From NCBI RefSeq assembly GCF_003967515.1, contig NZ_BIFQ01000001.1:4898001-4962000 (forward strand): 64,000 bases of DNA. Reading direction: 5' to 3'. The position numbers were made by a program, and so were the translations under genes. The notes beneath the pieces were generated by a model. It worked only from the letters and a program-made list of their open reading frames with translations. It was not told the DNA's origin and did not search any database. Source of the DNA: Dictyobacter aurantiacus (GTDB taxonomy: Bacteria > Chloroflexota > Ktedonobacteria > Ktedonobacterales > Ktedonobacteraceae). The stretch's first letter is position 1. Every line of letters begins with the position of its first letter. This document shows positions 8,531 through 17,020 of the stretch, in pieces.

Positions 8531-8961
8531 CAGTCCCTTCAGCTTTAGCGCAAAAAAGGGAAAAGGTAAACCTTTGGAAGCGGAAACATCATATGAACGC
8601 ATACGAACGGTCGCCTCACACGATCATGTTCCCGTAGGCGGCATAGGATTGCGGTCTTTTCAATACGGTATTTCTTCTGAAAAGCAGCAATCCGGCCTTG
8701 TGCATGCCGCTCTGTTGACGTACGATATGCCGAATTTTGCATGGTTATAAGACCGCTTTTCTCGCTTTTTAGGGACGATATCGTACGTGAACGGGTGCGG
8801 CATGCACAAGGCCGGATTGCTGTGTGGGAGGCACACCAGCGTCTCGAGAAAGCCGCAATCCTATGCCGCCTACTGGGGACATGATCGTGTGGAGGACGCG
8901 TACATCCTTCGCTGGAGGTCTCTCGTGTTTCTTGTTGCCTGCGCTAAATTTGAATGTATTG
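8531..8961. mobile_element. Nested palindromic element, copy 2
   Basis: About 431 bp with the same nested arms as 29792-30211. The right end is TTGAATGTATTG, and the left end is a diverged CAGTCCCTTCAGCTTTAG. Outer arms pair the CACACGATCATG side with CATGATCGTGTG, then GTAGGCGGCATAGGATTG, then GCAATCCGGCCTTGTGCATG, then ACGTACGATAT. No convincing target duplication remains. It fills most of the gap between the peptide locus and the phospholipase D gene; small ORFs in it are by-products of the repeat. Confidence 0.75.
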
Positions 8962-9100
8962 GTCTTCGCGGCTGATTCCCTCTCCACGCACGGAAACGTC
9001 CCTTCGTACAAAATATGAAGCGGGATGGCAAAATTTGTGGTGGCGCCGATAATGATGTATAGGAGTGGTATTTTGAATCCTATGCGGGAGTGGTGAGACA

Positions 9101-10351
9101 ATGATGTGGCGAGCCTTTCAGCGTATCCCTGCCCGGCGGTTACTGGCGTGGTTGCTGGCGCTGATCTGTCTACCGCCGCTGCTGATGAGCTTGATCCTGG
9201 TGCTGATGGATAGCATCAGGAAGCATACGCGTTCGCAGGGACACTTCTTGAGCCTGCGCAATGAGCCGCCGGTCCATGTGGGGGACACCGAGGTGCAGTT
9301 CTATACCTACGGCAACGATCTGTACCGGGCTATGCTGGCAGCGATTCGTCATGCGCGGCAGCGCATCCTGTTTGAAACTTTTATCTGGAAAGATGATACG
9401 ATCGGCGATCAGTTCAAGCAGGCTTTGACCGAGGCGGCCCGGCGCGGCGTCGAGGTCTATATCATCTATGATTCGTTCGCCAACCTGGTTGTGTCTCGCT
9501 CCTTTTTCCAATTCGACCCCGCCATCCGGGTCCTGCCCTATCCTCTTTTCTCCTTCCCATTCAGGTTCTTCCAGCTCAAGACCTATGCTCGTGATCATCG
9601 CAAGTTGCTGATCGTCGATAGCCAGATTGGCTTCATCGGGGGTTACAACATCGGGGACTTCTATGCGCGGCACTGGCGCGATACCCATGTGCGCCTGGTG
9701 GGTCCGGGTGCGCTTGAGATCGAAAATATCTTTATCGACTTCTGGAATGAGCACAGAAAGAAGCAACAGCCTGAACTGCCCGATGTAAAGAAGCGCGACT
9801 GGAGCCATAACCTGGCCATCCAGCGCAACGATCCCGTGCTTTTGATGTTCCCGATCCGTTCGATGTATCTGGAGGCTATTGATCGCGCCCAGAGTAGCTT
9901 TTATCTCACCACCGCCTACTTTATTCCTGACCGGGGCATCCTGTACGCCCTGATCAAAGCGGTCAAGCGTGGTGTTGATGTGCGCATCCTGGTTCCGGCG
10001 GTCTCTAATCATATCATCGCCGACTGGCTCTCCCACGGCTTTTATACCCAGTGTCTCAAGCACGGCATTCGCGTGTTGCTCTACGCAGATGCTATGATAC
10101 ATGCCAAGACGGCCACCGCCGACGGCCAGTGGTCCACCGTGGGGACCGCCAATGTGGATCGCCTGAGCATGGTGGGCAACTTCGAGGTCAACGTCGAGTT
10201 TTATAATCAGGATGCGGCCAGAGAGATGGAGAAGATCTTTGAGTATGACGCGGCCCGCTCCCATGAGCTGACGCTACAGCAGTGGAGTCGGCGTCCCATC
10301 TATTGGAAGATTGGCGAGTATATGCTCTATCTGCTGCGCCCGCTCTTCTAA
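9101..10351 (+). CDS. Phospholipase D family protein, cardiolipin synthase-like
   Basis: A 416-residue enzyme with an N-terminal membrane helix (residues 12-38) and two PLD/HKD catalytic motifs: HRKLLIVDSQIGFIGG near residue 165 and HAKTATADGQWSTVGTAN near 334. This arrangement fits bacterial cardiolipin synthases of the Cls type, which condense phosphatidylglycerol or transfer phosphatidyl groups at the cytoplasmic membrane. Usual Cls proteins are 400-500 residues with one or two N-terminal helices, so the size fits. Start ATG 9101 (or 9104) follows GGAG/GGTGAG. It is a single gene between repeat blocks. Confidence 0.85.
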   Translation: MMWRAFQRIPARRLLAWLLALICLPPLLMSLILVLMDSIRKHTRSQGHFLSLRNEPPVHVGDTEVQFYTYGNDLYRAMLAAIRHARQRILFETFIWKDDTIGDQFKQALTEAARRGVEVYIIYDSFANLVVSRSFFQFDPAIRVLPYPLFSFPFRFFQLKTYARDHRKLLIVDSQIGFIGGYNIGDFYARHWRDTHVRLVGPGALEIENIFIDFWNEHRKKQQPELPDVKKRDWSHNLAIQRNDPVLLMFPIRSMYLEAIDRAQSSFYLTTAYFIPDRGILYALIKAVKRGVDVRILVPAVSNHIIADWLSHGFYTQCLKHGIRVLLYADAMIHAKTATADGQWSTVGTANVDRLSMVGNFEVNVEFYNQDAAREMEKIFEYDAARSHELTLQQWSRRPIYWKIGEYMLYLLRPLF

Positions 10352-10361
10352 TCATGAGAAA

Positions 10362-10385
10362 CTAGAGCTGCGGTCGCAGCTCTAG
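10362..10385 (+). terminator. Hairpin after the cardiolipin synthase-like gene
   Basis: An 11-bp perfect stem (CTAGAGCTGCG and its complement) with a 2-base loop begins 11 bases after the stop codon. There is no strong T-tail, so termination strength is uncertain. Confidence 0.5.
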
Positions 10386-10462
10386 GAATGTGTTTGACAC
10401 TCGTCCCCATGGGGGAACGTGAGCGCCCCCGCACTCGCGTCCGCTGCGCGGCCGCCTTGGTT

Positions 10463-10800
10463 TTGTATAGTGGTGCAGGGGAGGCGCATCCGCGCCTCCC
10501 CTGCACCACTATACAACTGATTGCAGCGCACCAGTGGTGCACACCAGCCCATTATAAGGTGGTGCAACAGGGGCGCATCCGCGCCTCCCCTGCACCACTA
10601 TACAAAATTAGTGCGGCGTAGCAGTGGTGCACACCAGCCCATTATAAGGTGGTGCAACAGGGGCGCATCCGCGCCGTCCTTGCACCACTATACAAAATTA
10701 GTGCGGCGTAGCAGTGGTGCACACCAGCCCATTATAAGGTGGTGCAACAGGGGCGCATCCGCGCCCCTGTTGCACCACCTTATAAAACCAGCGCGGCCGC
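10463..10800. repeat. Palindrome-based tandem array with exact 90-bp period
   Basis: A perfect 25-bp hairpin (10463-10487/10492-10516, ATCC loop) starts the array and another (10732-10756/10761-10785, ATCC loop) ends it. Between them a 90-bp unit starts at 10531, 10621 and 10711, each beginning around CAGTGGTGCACACCAGCCC. Each internal junction joins the right arm of the first hairpin type to the left arm of the second type. There are no unique spacers, so it is not CRISPR. No gene is present in 10386-10838. Confidence 0.85.
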
Positions 10801-10838
10801 GCAGCGGCCGCGCGTGTGGGGCCTGGCAAGAGCCACCA

Positions 10839-11759
10839 CTATGAGGCATTAGGCTTCCCTGTGCCTGACGTAATAAGATTGAACAAACTGTCGTTAATAT
10901 AAAAGCCCCATGCATCTGAGCAGTCACCGTAGCAGGCGAAGACAGGTGTCAGGCCGACATGGGTGAAATGCAGCTCGGTTCTATCCCCCTTTTTGCTTAT
11001 CTCAAAGACAATGTCAGTACCTGTCCACTCGTCAGTCTCTTTGACGAAGGTTAGCTGGCTATCCAGGACATGCCAGACGATTTTCTCTCCCGGTACCAGT
11101 TGAGTGATCTTCTGGATGCTGCGGTGCTGATCCTCGTGGCTGACCGTAAACTCGGCGCCGAGTGTGTCAGTGCTTCCATCAATTTCTTCTGACCACCAGC
11201 CACGAACATTGTTGATGGCTGCAAAGACTTCTTCGGGGGACTGGTCTACTGTAAACGAGGTGGTGTAATGCTGCTCACTCATCTGGCGAGCCTGGTTGAC
11301 AACGTCTTCTATGGGATTTGGATGCCCTTTACCCGTAGCGATGAGGTCGCGCAAACTGCCGGTTATGTATGAACCCCAGGCATTCGAGCAAACGTCGTAG
11401 CACTCATATGCAGGCACGAGCCCGATATGTGTAAAGTGAACTTCTGTTTTGTCATCCTTTCTAGCGATTTTGAAGACAACGTCTGTCCCGGTCCACTCGC
11501 TTTTGTCCTTCACAAAGTTAAAGTAGTTGTCTACAACGTGCCAGACAACTTTCTTCCCAGGCACAAATTCGGTGATCTTCATCGTAGAACGGTGAACATC
11601 CTGGTAGTGGTACGTAAACTCAGCACCGAGCCTGTTGGTATCCCCTTCAATTGCCTGTGACCACCAGCCACGAACGTTGTTGATTGCATTGAAGACCTCT
11701 TCCGGCGTCTGGTCTACCAAAAAGGTTGCGGTGTAATGTTGCTGGTCAAGTGCGTTCAC
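10839..11759 (-). CDS. Tandem SRPBCC (AHSA1-like) domain protein
   Basis: A 306-residue protein made of two ~145-residue copies of one START/SRPBCC fold. Each copy has VDQ(T/S)PEEVF-AINNVRGWWS, WTGTD(V/I)VF, and HFTH(I/V)GL...CY..CS(N/D)AWG. Members of the AHSA1/polyketide-cyclase superfamily bind hydrophobic ligands or act as stress proteins; no catalytic role can be read here. Start GTG 11759 is preceded by AAAGGA with 6 bases spacing; the TTG-initiated longer frame to 11789 would overlap that site. It is divergent from an AraC regulator, so that regulator may control it. The duplication appears ancient because the halves have diverged throughout. Confidence 0.8.
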   Translation of the reverse strand: MNALDQQHYTATFLVDQTPEEVFNAINNVRGWWSQAIEGDTNRLGAEFTYHYQDVHRSTMKITEFVPGKKVVWHVVDNYFNFVKDKSEWTGTDVVFKIARKDDKTEVHFTHIGLVPAYECYDVCSNAWGSYITGSLRDLIATGKGHPNPIEDVVNQARQMSEQHYTTSFTVDQSPEEVFAAINNVRGWWSEEIDGSTDTLGAEFTVSHEDQHRSIQKITQLVPGEKIVWHVLDSQLTFVKETDEWTGTDIVFEISKKGDRTELHFTHVGLTPVFACYGDCSDAWGFYINDSLFNLITSGTGKPNAS

Positions 11760-11883
11760 TTGTGTTCCTTTCTTTCCTTTTTCTCTCAAAGGATTCGGAA
11801 TAGCCTGTCAGTAGGATAGACCCACTTGCTTTTTGCAAGTACACGCGGAGTATACCTTTGAATGCCGTGGTAAACTATGCTAA

Positions 11884-11919
11884 ATCATCTCAAAGAGTTG
11901 TCTGATCGTCTCAAAAGAG
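11884..11919. promoter_or_regulatory. Direct repeat, candidate AraC-type operator
   Basis: ATCATCTCAAAGAG (11884-11897) and ATCGTCTCAAAAGAG (11905-11919) are direct repeats 21 bases apart, two helical turns. They lie between the divergent SRPBCC and AraC genes, immediately before the AraC ribosome site. AraC-family dimers usually bind such direct repeats. Confidence 0.5.
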
Positions 11920-11938
11920 ACGGCGATTGGAGAAGACC

Positions 11939-12889
11939 ATGGATGTGCTCACCGACGTTCTGAATGCGCTCGAACTAAAAGGACGGATCACCGCGCGCAA
12001 CGCGCTTGTCCCTCCCTGGCGCTACAATTTTGCCGCCAGCCAGGATATGATCTTCCACCTGCTCAGCTCTGGCGGCGGTTACCTTTTTATTGAGGGAGAC
12101 CCCAGGCCGCTGCGTATCGAGGGTGGGGGCGTCCTGCTTTTCCCGTTTGGCAACGCCCACTCGATCTGTGATATACCCACATCACCCCTGACCAACATCG
12201 TACAGGTAGCATATTCCGCGCAAGGTGAGTATCGCGCTACCCCGGACATAGACGAGGAAGCAAAGATGATTGTGCTCTGTGGCGCATTTCGCCTGGAGCG
12301 TCCCGGAGCGTTTCCTTTGTTGCATAGCTTGCCAAAAGTCATACATATCCCCGCTGAACAAGGCAACATGGCGCCTGGCTTCAGTGAGATTGTGCGTTTG
12401 ATTATGCGCGAAACGGCTGGACCCCGACTGGGTACGGAGGTGATGCTCAGGCGCTTAACCGAGCTCCTTTTCATTCACATCATTCGCATCTGGGTGGAAC
12501 AGCAAACGGGAGTCTCAAAAAGATGGTTAGCGGCGCTCCGTGATCAGCCTATCAGTGCTGCTCTGGGTTTGATCCATCAGGCGCCTGAACATGGATGGAC
12601 GGTGGAGGAACTGGCGGCGGCGGTAGCTCTCTCGCGCCCGGTTTTCTCTGCCCGCTTCACCCATCTTGTGGGGGAACCTCCTATCAAGTATCTGACCCGC
12701 TGGCGCATGCACAAAGCGATCGGCCTGCTCAAAAATGACGTTGAGGTGGAAAAGATAGCTGAGCTTCTAGGCTATGAGTCAGGAGTGGCGTTTCGCAAAG
12801 CCTTCAAGCGAGAGATTGGCATGCCGCCAGCCAGGTATCGTAAACTTGAGGTAAGCTATCTCCCTGACGTAGTAAATAGCGTGAGTTGA
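11939..12889 (+). CDS. AraC family transcriptional regulator with cupin sensor domain
   Basis: A 316-residue regulator. The N-terminal ~170 residues resemble the cupin-type AraC ligand-binding domain (GGGYLFIEGD, LFPFGNAHSICD). The C-terminal ~100 residues hold the double helix-turn-helix, with WTVEELAAAVALSRPVFSARF followed by the second-HTH motif EKIAELLGYESGVAFRKAFKRE and GMPPARYR. Start ATG 11939 follows GGAG by 6 bases; the TTG at 11927 overlaps that site. It is divergent from the SRPBCC gene and 28 bases ahead of an HD hydrolase gene, so it may control either. Confidence 0.85.
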   Translation: MDVLTDVLNALELKGRITARNALVPPWRYNFAASQDMIFHLLSSGGGYLFIEGDPRPLRIEGGGVLLFPFGNAHSICDIPTSPLTNIVQVAYSAQGEYRATPDIDEEAKMIVLCGAFRLERPGAFPLLHSLPKVIHIPAEQGNMAPGFSEIVRLIMRETAGPRLGTEVMLRRLTELLFIHIIRIWVEQQTGVSKRWLAALRDQPISAALGLIHQAPEHGWTVEELAAAVALSRPVFSARFTHLVGEPPIKYLTRWRMHKAIGLLKNDVEVEKIAELLGYESGVAFRKAFKREIGMPPARYRKLEVSYLPDVVNSVS

Positions 12890-12917
12890 TTATTATTATG
12901 GAAAGGAACAAAATCCG

Positions 12918-13544
12918 ATGCACGATACATTGGTGACGCGTGCTTTTAATCTGGCGGCCGAACTGCACGCGGGACAGACGCGTAAGGCTTCGCTGGTCCC
13001 CAATACTCCTTATCTGGGACACCTGATGGAGGTGGCGGGTATCGTGATGTCCAGCGGTGCGCCCGAGGTGGCGGTGGCGGCGGCCCTGCTGCACGACGCG
13101 ATTGAGGATCAGGGGGCTGAAACGCGCGTGCTGATCCAGGAGCAGTTGGGCGATGAGGTGCTACGCCTGGTCGAGGAATGTACCGAGCCCGGCACTGGAG
13201 GTCCCACCAAAGCTCCCTGGCGCGAACGCAAGGAGGGATATCTTCAGCAGATCCATACAGCTTCTTCCTATGCCCTGCTAATCAAGTGCGCCGACAAGCT
13301 GCACAACGCGCGCGACCTGCGCAAGCAGGTCTGGTTTGAAGGGACACGGGCCTATGCTGCCTTCAGCACCGGCAAGGACGACAAGCTCTGGTTCTACAAC
13401 GCCTTCGTGCAGGCCGCTCACCAGCGCCTCTCCACGCTGCAATCCCAGCAACCCTCAGAGCCCTTGCTTCAATCCATCACCTATCTCCTCCATGATCTCC
13501 AATCCGTCCTCCAAGACCTGGCCCACACCCCACCATCCCCGTAG
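12918..13544 (+). CDS. HD-domain hydrolase, MESH1/SpoT-hydrolase-like
   Basis: A 208-residue single-domain HD protein. It shows the RelA/SpoT hydrolase-like pattern: HAGQTRKA near residue 18, PYLGHLMEVAGIV, ALLHDAIEDQG (HD pair near residues 58-59) and IKCADKLHNARDL near 115-127. Stand-alone proteins of this kind (small alarmone hydrolases, MESH1) remove the 3'-pyrophosphate from (p)ppGpp, or act on other nucleotides. Start ATG 12918 follows GGAAAGGAACAAAATCC. The C-terminal 25 residues are low-complexity, and the stop TAG is supplied by a REP hairpin sequence. Substrate is inferred. Confidence 0.75.
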   Translation: MHDTLVTRAFNLAAELHAGQTRKASLVPNTPYLGHLMEVAGIVMSSGAPEVAVAAALLHDAIEDQGAETRVLIQEQLGDEVLRLVEECTEPGTGGPTKAPWRERKEGYLQQIHTASSYALLIKCADKLHNARDLRKQVWFEGTRAYAAFSTGKDDKLWFYNAFVQAAHQRLSTLQSQQPSEPLLQSITYLLHDLQSVLQDLAHTPPSP

Positions 13545-13995
13545 GTTCGGCCCTTGCGGCCGATTTCACGCATCCCACACGCAGATGCCGGCCCTTGCGG
13601 CCGATTTCCTCTTCACGCACGTCAACGTTTGTCGGACGCGGAGTGCCATATTGATCGGGTGCTACGTGCTTAAAATACATGTATTGTAAATGAAATTAAT
13701 CGGGCGATATGTCATAATATACAACATTGGGACGATTGGATGGTCATGGGCGAGTATGAAATGTGAGCTATGTTATATACTTATTATGTAGGATATTTTT
13801 CCAGGCTGTCGCATCCTGTGTGTTTCTCTGGGATGAGGAATCGGCACAGGCTGCCGCAGTGTTTTTCAACTGATTGTTCTCGGGCGTTAACTGAGTAGGG
13901 CCGTTGCTGATGTAATGCATCATTGTCTTACCTTGTCATGATCGCCGGACCGACTCGCGGCCGTGCTGATCCTTATTTTATAAGGAAGTGTACAG
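13542..13995. repeat. Two REP-type hairpins, then gene-free AT-rich DNA
   Basis: Hairpins of the TTCGGCCCTTGCGGCCGATTT type occur at 13542-13570 and 13585-13608; the first begins with the stop codon TAG of the HD gene. The rest (13620-13995) holds no gene I can support. It probably contains the promoter of the next gene, but no clear -35/-10 pair was identified. Confidence 0.6.
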
Positions 13996-14613
13996 ATGAC
14001 GACAGTTGTACTGCTTGGAACATTGGATACCAAAGGACCGGAGTATGCCTATGTGCGCGATTGCATTCAGGCAGCTCAATGTAAGGTGACGTTGATGGAC
14101 GCGGGTAGCAAAGGTGTGCCGCAGATCCAGCCCGATATTTCAAGGGAGGTGGTCGCGCGCGCCGCCCATAGCGACATCGCTCAACTCGAACGCGCCGATC
14201 AGGCGACGGCCATCAGGACGATGGCGCGGGGCGCGACCTCGCTGGTGGTTGAACTATTTGCGCGTGGGCGCCTGCACGGCATCATGGCTATCGGAGGGGG
14301 TGGCGGATCTACGCTGGCAGCCTGCGCCATGAAGGCCCTGCCCCTGGGTGTGCCAAAGCTCCTGGTCTCGACGCTGGCAGCCGGAGATGTACGGCCATTT
14401 GTGGGCGCGATGGATATCTCCATCATGTATTCAGTGGCCGACATCACTGGCATCAATAGCGTGACGGAACGCATTCTGACCAACGCGGCGGCGGCCATCG
14501 CCTCCATGGCCCAGGCTTACGACCACTTTGAGCTCTCCGGCCGCGCCCGCCTGCATCCTTATCTCACGCATCCACCCAAAGACATCATCTCGACCTCATC
14601 GCTGCCCTCATAA
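13996..14613 (+). CDS. Tm-1-like (UPF0261) N-terminal domain protein
   Basis: A 205-residue protein matching the N-terminal ATP-binding half of Tm-1-like/UPF0261 proteins: LLGTLDTKGPEYAYVRD, DAGS at about 36, GIMAIGGGGGSTLAA near 98-108, VSTLAAGDVRPFVG and MYSVADITGINSVTERIL. The usual bacterial protein is ~400 residues with a second TIM-barrel-like domain; here only the first domain exists and the frame ends cleanly. No continuation of the second domain was seen in the following gap. Start ATG 13996 follows TAAGGAAGTGTACAG. Function is unknown. Confidence 0.7.
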   Translation: MTTVVLLGTLDTKGPEYAYVRDCIQAAQCKVTLMDAGSKGVPQIQPDISREVVARAAHSDIAQLERADQATAIRTMARGATSLVVELFARGRLHGIMAIGGGGGSTLAACAMKALPLGVPKLLVSTLAAGDVRPFVGAMDISIMYSVADITGINSVTERILTNAAAAIASMAQAYDHFELSGRARLHPYLTHPPKDIISTSSLPS

Positions 14614-14667
14614 ATATATCTTGTGGTGCTGTCGACCTCGTCACATATGCATGGCGGGGTCGGGGTT

Positions 14668-15195
14668 TTATGAGGTTTGAATGGCCTCGATGTGGATCTC
14701 GATGCGGGTCTCATTTCCTATAGCTGCGATGCCGTCGATCAGGCGGCGATTGAAGACCATGCCGAAATCGCGGCGGTCGATGGTGGTGACGCCGGACAGC
14801 CCGATGCGCCAGGCCTCGGTCAGGGGATCGCGGTTGGTGCCGGTATAGGTGACCTGAAAGGTGATCGGCCGCGTGACCCCGTGCATAGTGAAGTTACCAT
14901 CGACCAGGCAATGGTTCTGATCAATCAACCGTACCCGCGTGCTCTCAAATAACATATATGGATTCTTGGAGACATTAAAAAAATCGGACGAACGCAGGTG
15001 GGCATCGCGCTGGGCCGAACCGGTATAGATGCTGTCGACTTTGACCTGGGCCTGAATGGTCGTTTTTTCCGGTTGCTGGGTATCTAAATTGATGATGCCA
15101 TGCACCTCAGAAAAGCGCCCCTTTACCAGGCTGATCTTCAAATGCTGAACGCTAAACTCTACCAGGCTATGCAGTGGATCAATGGTAAATATCAT
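14668..15195 (-). CDS. YceI family protein (cytoplasmic, no signal peptide)
   Basis: A 175-residue lipocalin-like YceI protein, close to the family's usual ~170-190 residues. It starts FTIDPLHSLVEFSVQHL and continues with KGRFSEVHGIINLD, RDAHLRSSDFFNVSKNP, VDGNFTMHGVTRPI and RRDFGMVFN, all family landmarks. YceI proteins bind isoprenoid or lipid-like molecules. Start ATG 15195 follows TTAGGAG by 8 bases; the longer frame to 15516 runs through non-coding DNA with a hairpin. No signal peptide is visible, so it is probably cytoplasmic. It has no obvious operon partner. Confidence 0.85.
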   Translation of the reverse strand: MIFTIDPLHSLVEFSVQHLKISLVKGRFSEVHGIINLDTQQPEKTTIQAQVKVDSIYTGSAQRDAHLRSSDFFNVSKNPYMLFESTRVRLIDQNHCLVDGNFTMHGVTRPITFQVTYTGTNRDPLTEAWRIGLSGVTTIDRRDFGMVFNRRLIDGIAAIGNETRIEIHIEAIQTS

Positions 15196-15365
15196 CTCAT
15201 GCTCTCCTAACCCTTTTTTCTCGCGATAGAGGCGATCGAACCGTCTCTGATGCTGATGGGGTATAGTAGGTAGATGTTTATTTGTTCCTATATGAGTAAT
15301 AGTATTACCACTGGTAGTTAGAATTGGTGTAGGAGCATAAATATATTGTATGTGTACATGCACCT

Positions 15366-15420
15366 GAAAGCGCAGCAGTTCGGCAGCACATTGGTTGTGC
15401 TGCCGAACTGCTGCGCTTTC
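15366..15420. repeat. Perfect 25-bp hairpin
   Basis: Arms 15366-15390 and 15396-15420 are fully complementary with a TTGGT loop. It lies about 170 bases upstream of the YceI start in a gene-free gap. It has the same style as the other long perfect hairpins in the window, though its arm sequence is unrelated. Confidence 0.8.
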
Positions 15421-15538
15421 TATAAACTGTGCTACTATCCTATATCTATAGGAGATAACCAGTGGAGTTCCGATGGGGGCCCAGTTGTAAAACCAGGCGG
15501 AGTTGTCGATGGACATCTAGACACAGCCGTGGGACCGG

Positions 15539-15922
15539 TCATCTGCGTTCCGTTGACGGTGTGCGGCACGTTGGTGCCGGGACCGAAGTCACTGCCGTCA
15601 GATTGACTTTGATGACTTTGCCGGGCGTGGTGATGGGTCCAGTCGTGACCACCAGCACCGGCTTTGTGGTGCTGACCAGCGCGCTATAGATGTACTGGGG
15701 TGCGCTGGCCTGGTCTGAGATGCGATACCAGAGCGGCCCATTGCCCAGGATCTCTCCATTCACTGTACCATAGACCGTCAGGGTCTGACGGTCGCGCACG
15801 CGGACGCCCGTGCGGGGGCTATCACGTTCCCCTATATAACGAGAGTTTGACACCTGGCCAAAAAAGTGTCGTATTCTGAGTGGCTCGTGCAACATATATG
15901 GAAGGAGCAGGAAAGGAGACAC
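15539..15922 (-). pseudogene. Remnant of an SH3-like exported protein
   Basis: The minus-strand frame contains a stretch like bacterial SH3/cell-wall proteins: RVRDRQTLTVYGTVNGEI, then GPLWYRIS and PQYIYSALVS. The upstream end has no ribosome site, overlaps the promoter region of the divergent sigma gene, and lacks a signal peptide. The end runs into unrelated low-complexity sequence. It is best read as a fragment of a larger gene, though a short real gene cannot be excluded. Confidence 0.4.
15847..15877 (+). promoter_or_regulatory. Candidate promoter of the sigma-factor operon
   Basis: TTGACA (15847-15852) and TATTCT (15872-15877) are separated by 19 bases, about 48 bases before the sigma gene start at 15925. 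The spacing is slightly long. Confidence 0.4.
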
Positions 15923-15924
15923 GT

Positions 15925-17013
15925 ATGCTGGCGGACGAACAATTTAACCTCTTACTTTTGCGGCAGCAGCCGGCGCTGAGGCGACTGTGCGTGTACATGA
16001 CCAGGAGCGAGGATGTGGTGGACGATCTGCTGCAGACGATCCTGCTGGAGGCATGGGAGCATCGGCACTCCGTCCGGGATGAGCGTGCTCTGCCGCGGTG
16101 GCTTTCCGCTATCGCGCGCAATGTATGCAGGATGTGGCTGCGCCATAAGGTTCTGCACCAGCAGCGCGCACCCCTGCTGGACCTGTCCGAGGCTATAGAC
16201 GAGTTGGGAGGGATGACGTTGGAGGAGGAGGTTGAGAGGCGCGAACTGGCTTACTTGCTCGATCGCGCTCTTGGATGTCTCCCCATCGAGACGCGCGCGC
16301 TGCTGGTCGCGCACCTCATCGAGGGACGATCCGCCAGCGAAAGCGCTCTCAGGCTGGGCATCTCCGTGCGTACAGTGGAGAAGCGCCTGGAGCGTGGCAA
16401 GAGTGCCTTTCGCCATCTGCTGCAGACCGACTTCTATTCTGATGTGGCCCCCTATCTCCTGTCGCCTCAACAGGGAGGACCCTGGGAGACAACGCGGCTC
16501 TACTGTCCTCGTTGTGGGCAGCAGTGTTTGCGGGCACGCTTCTCAAAGGGATTGCTGCAGTTCGATTGCCCTTCCTGCTCCTCTATGGAAGGGCCATATA
16601 TTACGATGGCTCCCGCGGCGGGCGTGCGCGGCTACCAGCGCCTGCTACAGGCGATGATGAAGACGCTGGAGCGGCGCTACGCCGACTCGCTGGCGCATGC
16701 AAGCTATCCATGTCCCGGTTGTGGACGCACCACACCGTTGCAGCGTGGCAACGAGGAGTTGTTGCTTCGCTGTTCTCACTGCCATACCATCAATCAGAAC
16801 TCCCTGCCCTTTCTCGCGCTCGTGCTTCATCCGGGACGTCAGTTCTGGCTGGAGCACGAGCGCATCTGCCTCTTGCCGCGTAGCGAACTGGAGGTTACCG
16901 GGCGACCGGCACTGCGCGTGGCCTACCAGGCTGTGTCCAGTCAGGCTACGCACGAGGTCTTCTTTGCACGCGACACCTTTGAAATACTCTCAATTCAATC
17001 GACGAAAGGTTAA
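15925..17013 (+). CDS. ECF-type sigma factor with C-terminal zinc-ribbon extension
   Basis: A 362-residue protein. Residues 1-80 hold sigma region 2 (VYMTRSEDVVDDLLQTILLEAWE) and about 110-160 region 4 (SASESALRLGISVRTVEKRLERG). A ~180-residue extension follows with two zinc-ribbon-like Cys sets: CPRCG...CPSC near 194-220 and CPGCG...CSHC near 258-283. Start ATG 15925 follows GAAAGGAG by 7 bases. The gene is followed after 7 bases by a putative zincin gene, so the two form an operon. The extension may replace a separate anti-sigma factor by sensing redox or metal; that is inference. Confidence 0.8.
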   Translation: MLADEQFNLLLLRQQPALRRLCVYMTRSEDVVDDLLQTILLEAWEHRHSVRDERALPRWLSAIARNVCRMWLRHKVLHQQRAPLLDLSEAIDELGGMTLEEEVERRELAYLLDRALGCLPIETRALLVAHLIEGRSASESALRLGISVRTVEKRLERGKSAFRHLLQTDFYSDVAPYLLSPQQGGPWETTRLYCPRCGQQCLRARFSKGLLQFDCPSCSSMEGPYITMAPAAGVRGYQRLLQAMMKTLERRYADSLAHASYPCPGCGRTTPLQRGNEELLLRCSHCHTINQNSLPFLALVLHPGRQFWLEHERICLLPRSELEVTGRPALRVAYQAVSSQATHEVFFARDTFEILSIQSTKG

Positions 17014-17020
17014 GCATAGG

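Noticed and set aside
8545..8742. Small ORF with YRTSTERHAQGRIAAF shared with an ORF at 29628-29987
   Set aside because: Similarity is explained by both lying in copies of the same palindromic element; reading both strands gives equally 'conserved' peptides and there is no consistent start.
10531..10800. CRISPR-like regular repeats
   Set aside because: The period is exactly 90 bp with no unique spacers, and the units are built of palindrome arms; no cas gene is nearby.
14614..14667. Terminator after the Tm-1-like gene (GACCTCG/CGGGGTC with TTTT)
   Set aside because: The stem is only 7 bp with a wobble pair and a large loop, too weak to call.
16697..17020. N-terminal extension of the HExxH protein
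   Set aside because: It would overlap the sigma gene in another frame by over 300 bases; ATG 17021 has a good context.
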